Positions 37,472 through 49,350 are shown, counted from the first letter of the stretch. The stretch is 64,000 nucleotides of DNA from Pectobacterium zantedeschiae (GCF_004137795.1 NZ_NWTM01000001.1:3072035-3136034); one strand, 5' to 3'. The notes: a model not told the origin generated them from the sequence alone. Numbers and translations are program-made.

Positions 37472-38125
37472 CTACTGAAGCGGTTGCCACTTCCCTAGCG
37501 AACGTAATTGATCGGATTCCAGTACCGTAACCCGCGCTTTTGGCTCCGGCGAGAACGCCTGATTCAACAACGCCTGCGCCACGGTTTTCCCCTCAATCGC
37601 CCGCCACTTCGCAGGGAACAGGCGGAACAACGGCGCGGCCAAGCTCTCCAATGTGCGACTGTCTTCTCGTTCCCCCAGCAGCATCGACGGCTGTGCCAAT
37701 GTCAGATGCTGCCAGCCTTGCTGACGCAGCGATTTTTCCGTTTCTCCCTTCACTCGCGAGTAGAAGAAAGGCGATGTGGCATTCGCGCTCAGTGAACTGA
37801 CGACCAGAAGATGCGTCGCGCCCAGCGCTAACGCCACTTTTGATCCTTCCACGACCAGCGTGTAATCCACATAGCGGAAAGCCTGCTTGCTGCCTGCCGT
37901 CTTAAGCGTCGAACCCAGACAACAAAATGCAATATCAACAGGATCGGTCAATTGCGCAAGCGCAGCAGACAGATCGGGATCGTGTGGATTGACCACTTTG
38001 TCCGAATGCGCCAACGGTTTACGGGTCGGCGCATAGATCGTCTCTACCCGATTATTGGCTTTCAGCAGTTCTAACAATTCGTGTCCCACTAACCCTGTTG
38101 CACCTAGTAACAGTACCCGGCTCAT
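37472..38125 (-). CDS. yraR: NAD(P)-binding oxidoreductase, YraR-like
   Basis: A 217-residue short-chain-dehydrogenase-like protein with a Rossmann GATGLVG motif near the N-terminus and YSRVKGE, which carries the Tyr-x3-Lys pair. It resembles E. coli YraR and HTATIP2-like proteins; the substrate is unknown. The neighbouring yhbP homologue repeats the E. coli yraR-yhbO-yhbP order, minus yhbO. Confidence 0.88.
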   Translation of the reverse strand: MSRVLLLGATGLVGHELLELLKANNRVETIYAPTRKPLAHSDKVVNPHDPDLSAALAQLTDPVDIAFCCLGSTLKTAGSKQAFRYVDYTLVVEGSKVALALGATHLLVVSSLSANATSPFFYSRVKGETEKSLRQQGWQHLTLAQPSMLLGEREDSRTLESLAAPLFRLFPAKWRAIEGKTVAQALLNQAFSPEPKARVTVLESDQLRSLGKWQPLQ

Positions 38126-38154
38126 CGGCTTCCCCCCTTGCTCTGCGCCTTTTA

Positions 38155-39104
<950 letters not shown>

Positions 39105-39257
39105 GAATATTCCCTCCCCTTTTTCCTGTTCATCCTACCTGCCTTATCCACAAGCTGAAAAACTGACCGTGTATTTTTGGTTGCAGAGTAAAACCAGATT
39201 GTCCACACCTTAACTGATTTTACTTTGAAACCAAACTGAGTAATGAAAGCCAATACT

Positions 39258-39571
39258 ATGAAAAATAGTCCTATTCATACCACGTCATCCGTCACTGAAT
39301 ATAATCTTTACAGCACGCTGTACAGCACTGCACCACCAGCACAGAGCATTACCGCGTGCGTTAGTGTTTTGCTGTTGGACTGTGCCAGCACTCTCAGCAT
39401 CGCCAATGTTTATTACGCACAGCATGGCTGAAGGCATTATCGATAGATTTTCATATCCGTATCGCCGCCGTTGGCAGCGTGACGATTGGGATTTTATTGG
39501 CTCGCGTACTGTCCGGTTTCATCGCCGATATGGCAGGCTGGCAGCCATTCTTAATAACGAAGAAACCATGA
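39258..39571 (+). pseudogene. Collapsed MFS transporter gene
   Basis: The first frame contains LLLDCASTLSIANVYYAQ, typical of the first membrane helix of sugar or drug MFS proteins, and then stops. A second frame, from about 39434, reads ALSIDFHIRIAAVGSVTIG and then ILLARVLSGFIADMAGW, two pieces normally some 100 residues apart in such proteins, ending at 39571. So the gene has a frameshift, a large internal deletion and a missing C-terminal part. It probably was the transporter controlled by the divergent HxlR regulator. No other gene is seen in 39105-39689. Confidence 0.7.
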
Positions 39572-39618
39572 CCGAACGGATATGGCTGACCGATGTGGAT
39601 AAGCGAGATATGGAACAA

Positions 39619-39643
39619 CTGTCCCCGCAAAATGCGGGGACAG
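39619..39643. terminator. Perfect 10-bp hairpin
   Basis: CTGTCCCCGC (39619-39628) and GCGGGGACAG (39634-39643) pair around a five-base loop, between the MFS remnant and a convergent gene. No T run follows on either strand. Confidence 0.45.
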
Positions 39644-39689
39644 GAGAAAGAGGAAGGATGACGTCATCAGGCCATAGCGTACCAATACG

Positions 39690-40148
39690 CTAGACGTAAA
39701 CGCTAATACTAGATACCTGCCCCTGAAAGCGGTTTAGCGCTTCTGCTGCACGTTGCAGACTTTCGGTATTCTGCACTTCGCTACGGGATGATGCACCCGC
39801 AACACCCTGCTGAATAGTGTCGAAAACATTAATCGGCTGGAATACGTTGGAAGGCGGAATGCTCCCACCTTCAGCTCGCGGCGACGAAATGAAACCCAGC
39901 AACGCAGAGCCTTCTTCCCGCCCCAGTTGTCCGCTGCTCACCAGACTACCGACCGTTTCATATAATTCAGCAGGGCTAATACGGGTGAAATCATACCGCG
40001 TCGTCTGACCAACAGGCACAGCCCCGCTGCCCGCCTGATAAGACTGAAGCTGTTCAGACAGCGCCGTTTTCTCGGCATGCTCTGTAGAACGCTTAGCCAT
40101 CACCTGCTGGCTGGCAAAGACGGACGTCTCTGCGGCTTCAACTTTCAT
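39690..40148 (-). CDS. Hypothetical protein of unknown function
   Basis: A 152-residue soluble protein I do not recognise. It has no signal peptide or membrane segment. The centre (TRYDFTRISPAELYETVGSL, VSSGQLGREEGSALLGF) looks like a compact helical domain, and the rest is rich in Ser/Gln/Ala and may be disordered. GGAGG near 40155 precedes the ATG. It stands alone between a pseudogene and a toxin-antitoxin pair. Confidence 0.7.
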   Translation of the reverse strand: MKVEAAETSVFASQQVMAKRSTEHAEKTALSEQLQSYQAGSGAVPVGQTTRYDFTRISPAELYETVGSLVSSGQLGREEGSALLGFISSPRAEGGSIPPSNVFQPINVFDTIQQGVAGASSRSEVQNTESLQRAAEALNRFQGQVSSISVYV

Positions 40149-40404
40149 ATCACCTCCTTACGGTAACGTATGGAAGACAAAAATTATTGGCATAGCACGA
40201 CACCATTACGGTGAGTGCAAAAATGGCGTTCTTTAATACTGACACGCAATCTAGCATCCCGCCAGCCAGAAGGGGGATTTGATCCTGTGCGGGGAACTCG
40301 CAGGCAAAGACGGCCAGGTGCTCAGCTCTGGAGGTTTATCTCTGAAGACGCAGCAGAGCCATAAACAAAAAATAAGAAAAAAGAGAATAATATTTAAATT
40401 GTCT

Positions 40405-40410
40405 TATAAT
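40405..40410 (+). promoter_or_regulatory. Probable -10 box of the second toxin-antitoxin pair
   Basis: A perfect TATAAT in an AT-rich stretch 38 bases before the toxin ATG. No convincing -35 is present, which would fit an autoregulated promoter. The rest of 40149-40447 shows no gene. Confidence 0.45.
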
Positions 40411-40447
40411 TAACTTATATCAAGGAAGACTGTCGCTTGAGGGATTC

Positions 40448-40708
40448 ATGATTAAGGTTAGTTGGTCAAAACGGGCATTAAAACAACTCGGCACCATTGA
40501 CACCAGGTATCGAAAACGAATCAAAGAAAAAGTGGGCGAGCTGAGTACATTTCCAGATGTGAATCTGGATCTGAAAAAACTCGAATCGTCTGGTAAGCAA
40601 TATCGGCTACGGGTTGGAGATTACCGCATTATCTTTGAGCTAATCAACGAGGTACCACAAGTGTGCGAGATACTTGAAGTCAAGCGAAGGACAACGACGA
40701 CATACTGA
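40448..40708 (+). CDS. RelE-family toxin
   Basis: An 86-residue RelE/ParE-fold toxin. It begins IKVSWSKRALKQL and has the core YRLRVGDYRIIFEL typical of RelE mRNA interferases, ending in a basic VKRRTTTTY. GAGGG precedes the ATG. The antitoxin is encoded 73 bases downstream, so the order is toxin first. Confidence 0.9.
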   Translation: MIKVSWSKRALKQLGTIDTRYRKRIKEKVGELSTFPDVNLDLKKLESSGKQYRLRVGDYRIIFELINEVPQVCEILEVKRRTTTTY

Positions 40709-40781
40709 GAAGGAAAGCGCATCCTTCTTTACACCACAACTGATTTTCACCTATCGAAAGAAAATGTTGGAGCAATACACT

Positions 40782-41153
40782 ATGAGCATACAAGTGATTC
40801 GGGATAAAAGCGGTAAACCTGAATATGCTGTTGTTCCGTATGAGTTATATCAGAAACTTATTGAAAACGCTGACGATCCAGCCCTTTATGAGAGTATTCC
40901 CTACGCTCAGAGCAAAGATGACGACGTCTCTATCCCTCATGAAGTGGTTAGCATTCACATTGATCAAGAAATCAGCTTACAGGCAGCATGGCGAATTTTC
41001 AGAGGTTTCTCTCAGCAAGAGGTTGCAAGCGCGCTTGGCATGACGCAAGCAGCCGTCTCTCAGCTTGAATCTCCAGACTCAAGGCCACAAAAACGCACAC
41101 GAGAAAAGCTGGCTAAGCTGTACAACTGCGAACCAGAACAGCTAATCCTTTAG
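40782..41153 (+). CDS. Antitoxin with Phd-like N-terminus and XRE domain
   Basis: A 123-residue protein. The N-terminal 35 residues (VIRDKSGKPEYAVVPYELYQKL) resemble the Phd/YefM dimerisation strand-helix, and the C-terminal half holds an XRE helix-turn-helix (FSQQEVASALGMTQAAVSQLE). It should neutralise the RelE-like toxin and repress the operon. ATG 40782 has GGAG nine bases upstream; an in-frame ATG at 40764 is an alternative. The CCCCGC/GCGGGG hairpin at about 41179-41192 follows. Confidence 0.87.
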   Translation: MSIQVIRDKSGKPEYAVVPYELYQKLIENADDPALYESIPYAQSKDDDVSIPHEVVSIHIDQEISLQAAWRIFRGFSQQEVASALGMTQAAVSQLESPDSRPQKRTREKLAKLYNCEPEQLIL

Positions 41154-41230
41154 TCACCTCAATCCTCAGTTTTTTATCCCCGCTAGCGCGGGGAACAATA
41201 AATTGTCATTCAGATGATTAAGAACGAGTC

Positions 41231-41959
41231 TTACACCGTCGGCGCATTACTCGCCAATGCGACGACGTTCTCTTGCTCTGTGGTGGCTTTACTGGCCTTC
41301 TCTTTTTTCTTTTCCACGTAGGTCAGTTTTTCCTGGCTCTGCGTCGGTGGGGTCAACGGATGGGATTGGCCAGTGAAGATGCCACCTTTTTCGATGGAGA
41401 GTTCATCAGTGAAAATATCACCGAACACTTTTCCTTGCGCCAGAATCGCCACGACGCTGGCGACTACGCGTCCTTCAACACGACCATTGATGACAATCTG
41501 CTGCGATTTCATTTCGCCGTTTACCTGACCAGTGTGTTCCACTTTAATCGTGTTATCACACTGCACATCACCTTCTACCTGACCTTCCACGGTGATGTTG
41601 CCATCAACCGACAGAGACCCCGTCATACGCGCCCCCTGAGAAATGAAAGTGTCCTTTTTTACACGAACAGGGGTCACTGAATTAATCAACTCGTTCGATG
41701 GGCTGATGGCGGGAGAGGTGTTTATTTCACTGCGCTCTTGCGGCTCTTTTACGTCTTTTTTATTTTTATCAAATGAAAACATCATGTTATTCCTTTTAAC
41801 AGTATAGAAAAATGCAATCACGGCACTTGCAGCCAGCATGGCAGCCACTCCCTGACCGTAATATCGAAGGGGAAATTCGCTATAAATATCAACAAGCCAG
41901 ACGACAACCAACAAAGCCCATATCGCCCATATTCCCCAAAGCAGGTTGTAATTACGCAC
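41231..41959 (-). CDS. Membrane-anchored bactofilin
   Basis: A 242-residue polymer-forming cytoskeletal protein. Two N-terminal membrane helices (about 7-24 and 36-53) are followed by a linker and a bactofilin beta-helix (ISQGARMTGSLSVDGNITVEG, VEGDVQCDN, VEGRVVASVVAIL), then a Lys/Glu-rich tail. Bactofilins assemble filaments without nucleotides and position cell-wall or polar machinery. The usual partner, an M23 peptidase, is not adjacent. The gene is alone, divergent from the sucrose genes. Confidence 0.9.
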   Translation of the reverse strand: MRNYNLLWGIWAIWALLVVVWLVDIYSEFPLRYYGQGVAAMLAASAVIAFFYTVKRNNMMFSFDKNKKDVKEPQERSEINTSPAISPSNELINSVTPVRVKKDTFISQGARMTGSLSVDGNITVEGQVEGDVQCDNTIKVEHTGQVNGEMKSQQIVINGRVEGRVVASVVAILAQGKVFGDIFTDELSIEKGGIFTGQSHPLTPPTQSQEKLTYVEKKKEKASKATTEQENVVALASNAPTV

Positions 41960-42186
41960 CGGGATAAACCCAGCAAGAGGTGGGGTAACGCATATCCTTC
42001 TCCATTCGTCCTTTTTTGCAGCTTGATGCCAGATTAATTCTGGTCATGCCTCATAACTATCGGATGGTAAGTCCTTTTATTTAGTCTGATGACCGTAGCA
42101 CGTGATGACTATCGCATAAATTTTCGCCAACACAGCGTGGAAATGTGCGTTTTCTTGATGTGGGTTCATCTCTGCGGTGAAGAGTG

Positions 42187-42223
42187 TTGCTTAGCAAAAC
42201 CGATTCTTCTATTTTAGCAAACA
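42187..42223 (+). promoter_or_regulatory. Possible ScrR operator before scrK
   Basis: TTGCTTAGCAA (42187-42197) is a palindrome about one central base, and TTTTAGCAAAC (42213-42223) repeats the TTTAGC half-site found in the scrY operator. The match is weaker than at scrY. The remainder of 41960-42252 shows nothing definite. Confidence 0.4.
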
Positions 42224-42252
42224 GTCTGACTATCGTTGATAAGAGTAACTTT

Positions 42253-43188
42253 ATGGCAAACAGAATTTGGGTCATGGGCGACGCGGTTGTCGACCTCATC
42301 CCGGAAGATACAGAACGCTATCTGAAATGCCCCGGCGGTGCGCCAGCCAATGTCGCGGTTGGCATTGCCAGACTGGGAGGAGACAGCGCCTTTGTCGGTC
42401 GCGTCGGTGACGATGTTTTTGGCCATTTTCTAAAAACGGTGCTGGAACGGGAAAATGTCGATACCCATTACATGGCGCACGACAGGCACCATCGCACGTC
42501 AACCGTCGTCGTGAGCCTTGATGAAACAGGAGAGCGCACCTTCACGTTTATGGTGCGCCCAAGCGCTGACCTGTTTTTACAGCCTGACGACCTGCCAACA
42601 TTCAACCGGAGAGAGTGGCTGCACCTCTGCTCCATCGCGCTGTCACAGGAACCGTCGCGCAGTACTGCCTTTGAGGCAATGCGGCAGATTAAAGCCGCAC
42701 TGGGGCGAGTTTGCTTCGACCCCAATATCCGTGACGACCTCTGGCAAAGCGAGCAGGAACTGCGCGACTGCCTGACACAAGCGCTGATGCTGGCCGATGT
42801 GGTGAAACTATCGCGCGAAGAACTGACCTTTCTTTGCCCAACACTGGACGTTGAAGAAGGGATCCAACAGTTCATGCAGCGCTACCCCACTCGGCTATTG
42901 CTGGTGACGCTGGGCAGCGAAGGCGTCTGGCTGCACGATCGCCATCAGCTACGACACTTTAGTGCGCCGTCGGTGACGCCTGTCGATACCACCGGTGCAG
43001 GGGACGCCTTCGTTGCCGGTTTGCTACACGGCCTGGCGGAATATGACGATCTGTCACAGCCACTAAGCTGGGACCCGATTATCGAGCAGGCGCAGCAGTG
43101 CGGCGCACTGGCGACCACGGCAAAAGGCGCGATGACGGCACTCCCCTACGCGCAGCAATTGCACACCCTCCCCGCAGCCAAACCCTAG
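42253..43188 (+). CDS. scrK: Fructokinase ScrK
   Basis: A 311-residue PfkB-family kinase that phosphorylates the fructose released from sucrose 6-phosphate. GGAPANVAVGIARLGG and the anion-hole motif VDTTGAGDAFVAGLL are intact. I chose ATG 42253 (MANRIWVMGDAVVDL); the frame extends upstream to 42184, across the putative operator. It leads the scrK-scrY-scrA-scrB-scrR cluster with a separate promoter. Confidence 0.95.
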   Translation: MANRIWVMGDAVVDLIPEDTERYLKCPGGAPANVAVGIARLGGDSAFVGRVGDDVFGHFLKTVLERENVDTHYMAHDRHHRTSTVVVSLDETGERTFTFMVRPSADLFLQPDDLPTFNRREWLHLCSIALSQEPSRSTAFEAMRQIKAALGRVCFDPNIRDDLWQSEQELRDCLTQALMLADVVKLSREELTFLCPTLDVEEGIQQFMQRYPTRLLLVTLGSEGVWLHDRHQLRHFSAPSVTPVDTTGAGDAFVAGLLHGLAEYDDLSQPLSWDPIIEQAQQCGALATTAKGAMTALPYAQQLHTLPAAKP

Positions 43189-43307
43189 CCCCTTCGTTTC
43201 ATGCAGTTACCGCCCGGTTTTGTAGTCAGGATCACAGTTACAGAATCGGGCGAGTGAAATTTCTTGCTAACCCTTCTGCTGGCTTTTATTTTCCTCATGA
43301 AAAACCG

Positions 43308-44911
<1,604 letters not shown>

Positions 44912-44927
44912 TCATTGGCTAGCCTCG

Positions 44928-44952
44928 GCGTCGATTACGCGTTAATCGACGC
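44928..44952 (+). terminator. Intercistronic hairpin between scrY and scrA
   Basis: GCGTCGATT (44928-44936) and AATCGACGC (44944-44952) pair perfectly with a seven-base loop; no T run follows. It may stabilise scrY mRNA or reduce read-through, giving more porin than permease. Confidence 0.5.
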
Positions 44953-44981
44953 TGAAGACACAGCATATATAGAGGAATAAC

Positions 44982-46352
44982 ATGGATATCAACGCTACTG
45001 CCGCCGCGCTCATCCCCCTTCTCGGAGGGAAAGAAAACATCGCCAGCGCTGCCCACTGTGCGACTCGCCTGCGCCTGGTGCTGAATGACGACAACCTGGC
45101 TGACAAGAAAGCCATTGAGAACGTTGACGGTGTGAAAGGGTGCTTCCAGAACGCCGGACAAATGCAGATTATTTTCGGCACAGGGCTGGTTAACAAAGTG
45201 TATGCCGAGTTCATCAAAGCGGCGGGCATCAGTGAATCAAGCAAATCCGAAGCGGCCTCTATCGCGGCGAAAAAGCTGAACCCGCTACAACGTCTGGCGC
45301 GCCTGCTCTCGAACATTTTCGTCCCTATCATGCCAGCGATTATCGCTTCTGGCCTGTTGATGGGGCTGCTCGGCATGATCAAGACTTACGGTTGGGTCGA
45401 CTCCAGCAGTGCAATCTTCGTGATGCTGGATATGTTCAGTTCCGCGGCCTTTATTATCCTGCCTGTGCTGATCGGTTTTACTGCCGCACGGGAATTCGGC
45501 GGTAATCCCTATCTGGGTGCAACGCTGGGTGGCATTTTGACGCATCCGGCGCTGACCAATGCCTGGGGCGTCGCGGGCGGCTTCCAAACCATGCATTTCT
45601 TCGGCATGGACATCGCCATGATCGGCTATCAGGGCACCGTATTCCCAGTCTTGCTGGCCGTCTGGTTCATGAGTATCGTAGAAAAGCGCCTGCGCAAAGT
45701 CGTACCAGATGCACTCGACATCATCGTCACACCTTTCCTGACCGTCATCATCTCAGGGTTCGTCGCGATGCTGCTCATCGGTCCGGCTGGGCGCGCATTG
45801 GGTGATGGCATTTCTCTCGTCCTCAGCACCTTGATTACTCATGCGGGTTGGTTAGCCGGTTTGCTGTTCGGCGGTCTCTATTCCGTCATTGTGATCACCG
45901 GTGTTCACCATAGCTTCCATGCGATTGAAGCTGGGCTGCTTGGTAACCCGAATATCGGCGTCAACTTCCTGCTGCCGATTTGGGCGATGGCAAACGTGGC
46001 GCAGGGCGGTGCGTGTCTGGCGGTCTATTTCAAAACGCGTGATGCCAAAACCAGAGCGATTGCCGTTCCAGCGGGACTCTCTTGTCTGCTGGGTATCACC
46101 GAAGCGGCGATCTTTGGTATCAACCTGCGCTTCATTAAGCCATTTCTGGCGGCGCTGGCAGGCGGTGCGCTCGGTGGCGCATGGGTCGTCTTCAATCACG
46201 TCAATATGACTGCCGTCGGGCTGACCGGTTTTCCGGGTCTGGCCATTGTGCAGGGTGGCTCGATGCTTAACTACCTGATTGGGATGTTGATTGCATTCGG
46301 TGCCGCCTTTGTCATTTCCTTACTGCTGAAATACAAAACGGATAGCGAATAA
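44982..46352 (+). CDS. scrA: PTS sucrose transporter EIIBC ScrA
   Basis: A 456-residue enzyme II that imports sucrose and phosphorylates it to sucrose 6-phosphate. The N-terminal EIIB domain has the phosphorylated Cys26 in HCATRLR, and the C-terminal EIIC has about ten membrane segments. There is no EIIA domain, so it must borrow EIIA(Glc) (Crr), as known for ScrA. GAGGAA precedes the ATG; the stop overlaps the scrB start (TAATG). Confidence 0.97.
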   Translation: MDINATAAALIPLLGGKENIASAAHCATRLRLVLNDDNLADKKAIENVDGVKGCFQNAGQMQIIFGTGLVNKVYAEFIKAAGISESSKSEAASIAAKKLNPLQRLARLLSNIFVPIMPAIIASGLLMGLLGMIKTYGWVDSSSAIFVMLDMFSSAAFIILPVLIGFTAAREFGGNPYLGATLGGILTHPALTNAWGVAGGFQTMHFFGMDIAMIGYQGTVFPVLLAVWFMSIVEKRLRKVVPDALDIIVTPFLTVIISGFVAMLLIGPAGRALGDGISLVLSTLITHAGWLAGLLFGGLYSVIVITGVHHSFHAIEAGLLGNPNIGVNFLLPIWAMANVAQGGACLAVYFKTRDAKTRAIAVPAGLSCLLGITEAAIFGINLRFIKPFLAALAGGALGGAWVVFNHVNMTAVGLTGFPGLAIVQGGSMLNYLIGMLIAFGAAFVISLLLKYKTDSE

Positions 46353-47761
46353 TGAAGGAAGTCCACTTAGTAAAGCGCATGGCACACGCCCTGATGTCAG
46401 GTCACTCACGGAAACAGGCAGACCCGTATCGCCCGGAATGGCATCTGTCGCCGTGTGTGGGTCTGCTTAACGATCCGAACGGATTTATTCATCACAACGG
46501 GCGTTACCATCTGTTTTATCAGTGGAATCCTTTAGCCTGTGCCCACGGAGCAAAATTCTGGGGGCACTGGAGTTCCACCGATCTGGTGAACTGGAAGCAT
46601 GAACCCGTCGCGCTGGTGCCGAGCGAAAGCTATGAAAGCCACGGCTGCTACTCCGGTTCTGCCGTCGTGGACCAAGGTGCGATCACGCTAATTTATACCG
46701 GTAACGTCAAATACGATGACGGTTCACGCACCGCGTTTCAGTGCCTCGCCCGCGAAAATCCTAACGGAGAATACGATAAGCTGGGCGCGGTTCTGACGCT
46801 TCCTGACGGCTACACCGGACATGTTCGCGATCCCAAAGTGTGGCGTCATGATGACCACTGGTACATGGTGCTCGGCGCGCAGGATCTTGATCTTCAGGGA
46901 AAGGTACTGCTCTATCGTTCTACCGATCTGCTGGCGTGGGAAAAGATCGCCGAGATCGCGGGTTCTCGTTTGGGCGGACTCGGTGATTTTGGCTATATGT
47001 GGGAGTGTCCAGACCTGTTTCCTCTGGATGGCAAGGACGTACTGATTTGCTGCCCGCAGGGCGTTCCCGCCGAAGACGAGCGCTACTTGAATACCTTTCA
47101 GGCGGGCTATTTCATTGGCTCACTCGATTACCAAAGCGGTGCTTACCCGCATCAGGGCTTTCACGAGCTGGATCTCGGCTTCGAGTTTTACGCCCCACAA
47201 ACTACGCTGAGTGAAGATGGGCGACGCCTGCTTTTTGGTTGGATGTCGATTCCTGACGACAATGAGTTTTTTGAACCGACCATCGAGTACGGCTGGATCC
47301 ATATCATGACCTGTCCGCGTGAACTCACGCTGCATGGCGATCGTGTTTATCAACGTCCTGCGCGCGAATTACAACAGCTGCGTAGGCAGCATTACACCTG
47401 GCAGGGTGCAGCAGAATACGCCTCGCCGCTACCCATAAGTAGTGCAGAAATACTCATCACCGTTCAGGGGGAATTCCAACTCAACCTTGCCTCTCAGCTT
47501 GTTCTCTGTTGGGACGGCGAACGCGTAACGATGAGCCGACACAGCCGTCGCACTGGCGAGCCCGAACACCGCTACTGGCGCGGCGACCTGAGTCAATTAC
47601 AGATATTGTGCGATCGCTCCAGCGTTGAAATTTTTATCAACGACGGCGAGGCCGTGATGTCTGCACGTATTTTCCCGGAAAGCGAGGCGACCATGACGTT
47701 CAGTGGCTCTGGACGATTAACGCTACAACACTGGCTGTTAGCGCCATGCGTGATAGAATAA
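46352..47761 (+). CDS. scrB: Sucrose-6-phosphate hydrolase ScrB
   Basis: A 469-residue GH32 enzyme that splits sucrose 6-phosphate into glucose 6-phosphate and fructose. The three acidic motifs are NDPNG (nucleophile), RDPK (transition-state stabiliser) and ECPD (acid/base). A C-terminal beta-sandwich follows the five-bladed propeller. It is translationally coupled to scrA. Confidence 0.97.
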   Translation: MKEVHLVKRMAHALMSGHSRKQADPYRPEWHLSPCVGLLNDPNGFIHHNGRYHLFYQWNPLACAHGAKFWGHWSSTDLVNWKHEPVALVPSESYESHGCYSGSAVVDQGAITLIYTGNVKYDDGSRTAFQCLARENPNGEYDKLGAVLTLPDGYTGHVRDPKVWRHDDHWYMVLGAQDLDLQGKVLLYRSTDLLAWEKIAEIAGSRLGGLGDFGYMWECPDLFPLDGKDVLICCPQGVPAEDERYLNTFQAGYFIGSLDYQSGAYPHQGFHELDLGFEFYAPQTTLSEDGRRLLFGWMSIPDDNEFFEPTIEYGWIHIMTCPRELTLHGDRVYQRPARELQQLRRQHYTWQGAAEYASPLPISSAEILITVQGEFQLNLASQLVLCWDGERVTMSRHSRRTGEPEHRYWRGDLSQLQILCDRSSVEIFINDGEAVMSARIFPESEATMTFSGSGRLTLQHWLLAPCVIE

Positions 47762-47791
47762 CTTTCCTTTTTTCTGATAGCAGACCACGCG

Positions 47792-48811
47792 GTGAAACCG
47801 ACTAAACGCATAACAATCAGTGACATCGCCGCGCTGGCCGGTGTATCAAAATCCACCGCCAGTCTGGTGCTTAATGGCCGCAGCAAAGAGTTCCGCGTTT
47901 CTGATGAAACGCGCGATCGCATTTTAGCCGTCGCGCACGAGCAACGTTATCAGCCCAGCATTCACGCGCGTTCTCTACGTTCCTCACGCAGCAATACGTT
48001 AGGGCTGGTCGTGCCGGAAATGACCAACTACGGCTTCGCCGTGATTTCCCGCGAGCTGGAGATGCTGTGCCGTGAAGCCGGGCTACAACTGCTGATTGCC
48101 TGTACCGACGAGAATGCCAGTCAGGAAATGATGGCAGTCAACAGTCTGGTGCAGCGCCAGGTCGATGGCCTGATTGTCGCCTCCAGCCTGCTGAGCGATA
48201 CCGAGTATCAGAAAATTAACCAACAACTGCCCGTCGTACAATTTGACCGGGTTATTGGTGATTCCACGCTGCCGATGGTCATTTCCGAAGCGGTAGAATC
48301 CACAGCAGAAATGGTCGAACGTATCGCCCGTCAGCATCGTGATGAGTTCTACTTCCTTGGCGGCCAGCCGCGAATTTCCCCGACTCGCCATCGTCTGGAA
48401 GGCTTCCAGCTTGGGCTGGCAAGGGCTGGCATCGACGGCAAGCCGGAGTGGATTATTCACGGTAGCTATCATCCCAGCGCGGGTTATGAAATGTTTGCCC
48501 AACTGTGTGCAACACTAGGCCGTCCGCCCAAAGCGCTGTTTGTTGCCGCCTGTGGCCTGATGGAAGGCGTGCTGCGTTATATGAACCAGCATAACCTGAT
48601 GGAAAGCGGCATCCGTCTGTGCTGCTTTGACGATCACTATCTGTTTGATTGTTTACCGCTGAAGATCGATACCGTGGCGCAGGATTGTGAAAATCTGGCG
48701 CGCAACAGCTTTGAAATGATTACGAGTTTGATTGCACAACAGCCGCTTGAAGACGATCGACGCTATATCCCGACGCGTATTCACTGGCGTCATCCTGACT
48801 CCCGGGCATGA
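47792..48811 (+). CDS. scrR: Sucrose operon repressor ScrR
   Basis: A 339-residue LacI/GalR-family repressor. The DNA-binding domain is [21 protein letters not shown] followed by a hinge helix near [16 protein letters not shown], then a periplasmic-binding-like sensor. In known scr regulons it responds to fructose or fructose 1-phosphate. The start is a GTG at 47792, 30 bases after scrB. Likely operators are at 43308-43327 and near 42187-42223. Confidence 0.94.
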   Translation: MKPTKRITISDIAALAGVSKSTASLVLNGRSKEFRVSDETRDRILAVAHEQRYQPSIHARSLRSSRSNTLGLVVPEMTNYGFAVISRELEMLCREAGLQLLIACTDENASQEMMAVNSLVQRQVDGLIVASSLLSDTEYQKINQQLPVVQFDRVIGDSTLPMVISEAVESTAEMVERIARQHRDEFYFLGGQPRISPTRHRLEGFQLGLARAGIDGKPEWIIHGSYHPSAGYEMFAQLCATLGRPPKALFVAACGLMEGVLRYMNQHNLMESGIRLCCFDDHYLFDCLPLKIDTVAQDCENLARNSFEMITSLIAQQPLEDDRRYIPTRIHWRHPDSRA

Positions 48812-48855
48812 CTCGCAACATAGCCCAACACACTTCGCCAACCGGTAGAACGTAA

Positions 48856-48907
48856 AAAGGGAACGTGGTTAGCGTCGCTCCTAAGAGCCTCACACCACAT
48901 TCCCTTT
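48856..48907. terminator. Bidirectional terminator between scrR and exbD
   Basis: AAAGGGAACGTGG (48856-48868) and CCACATTCCCTTT (48895-48907) pair with one mismatch around a 26-base loop that folds further. The A/T runs at both ends suit the convergent scrR and exbD genes. Confidence 0.7.
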
Positions 48908-48921
48908 GAATCGATAAAACG

Positions 48922-49347
48922 TTATTTAGCGGCAGCGGTTTCCGCCCCAACCAGACCGACCTTGAGGTAGCCCGCTTTACGCAGCGAATCCATCACGCTC
49001 ATGATGGTTTCATAATCGACGCTTTTATCTGCCTGAAAGAAGATGGTCGTTTCTTTGTTAGCACTGGTTTTCGCATCCAGTACCTGAGCCAGAGACTGCT
49101 CGTTAACCACCTCTTCCCCCAAGAACATTTGCTTATCCGCTTTTACCGTCAGGTAAAGCGGTTTTTCCGGCCGCGGCTGCGGTACTGCCGATGAAGCTGG
49201 CAGATCGACACGAATGTCCACCGTCGCCAACGGTGCCGCTACCATGAAGATAATCAGCAGAACCAGCATGACGTCAATGAACGGCGTGACGTTAATGTCA
49301 TGCATTTCACCGTCATCACTCACGTCCTCCTTCAAATGCATCGCCAT
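48922..49347 (-). CDS. exbD: TonB-complex proton channel subunit ExbD
   Basis: A 141-residue inner-membrane protein with one membrane helix (FIDVMLVLLIIFMVAAPL) carrying the proton-pathway Asp in INVTPFIDVML, and a periplasmic domain. With ExbB it energises TonB for siderophore and B12 uptake. It follows exbB by three bases. Confidence 0.97.
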   Translation of the reverse strand: MAMHLKEDVSDDGEMHDINVTPFIDVMLVLLIIFMVAAPLATVDIRVDLPASSAVPQPRPEKPLYLTVKADKQMFLGEEVVNEQSLAQVLDAKTSANKETTIFFQADKSVDYETIMSVMDSLRKAGYLKVGLVGAETAAAK

Positions 49348-49350
49348 GAC

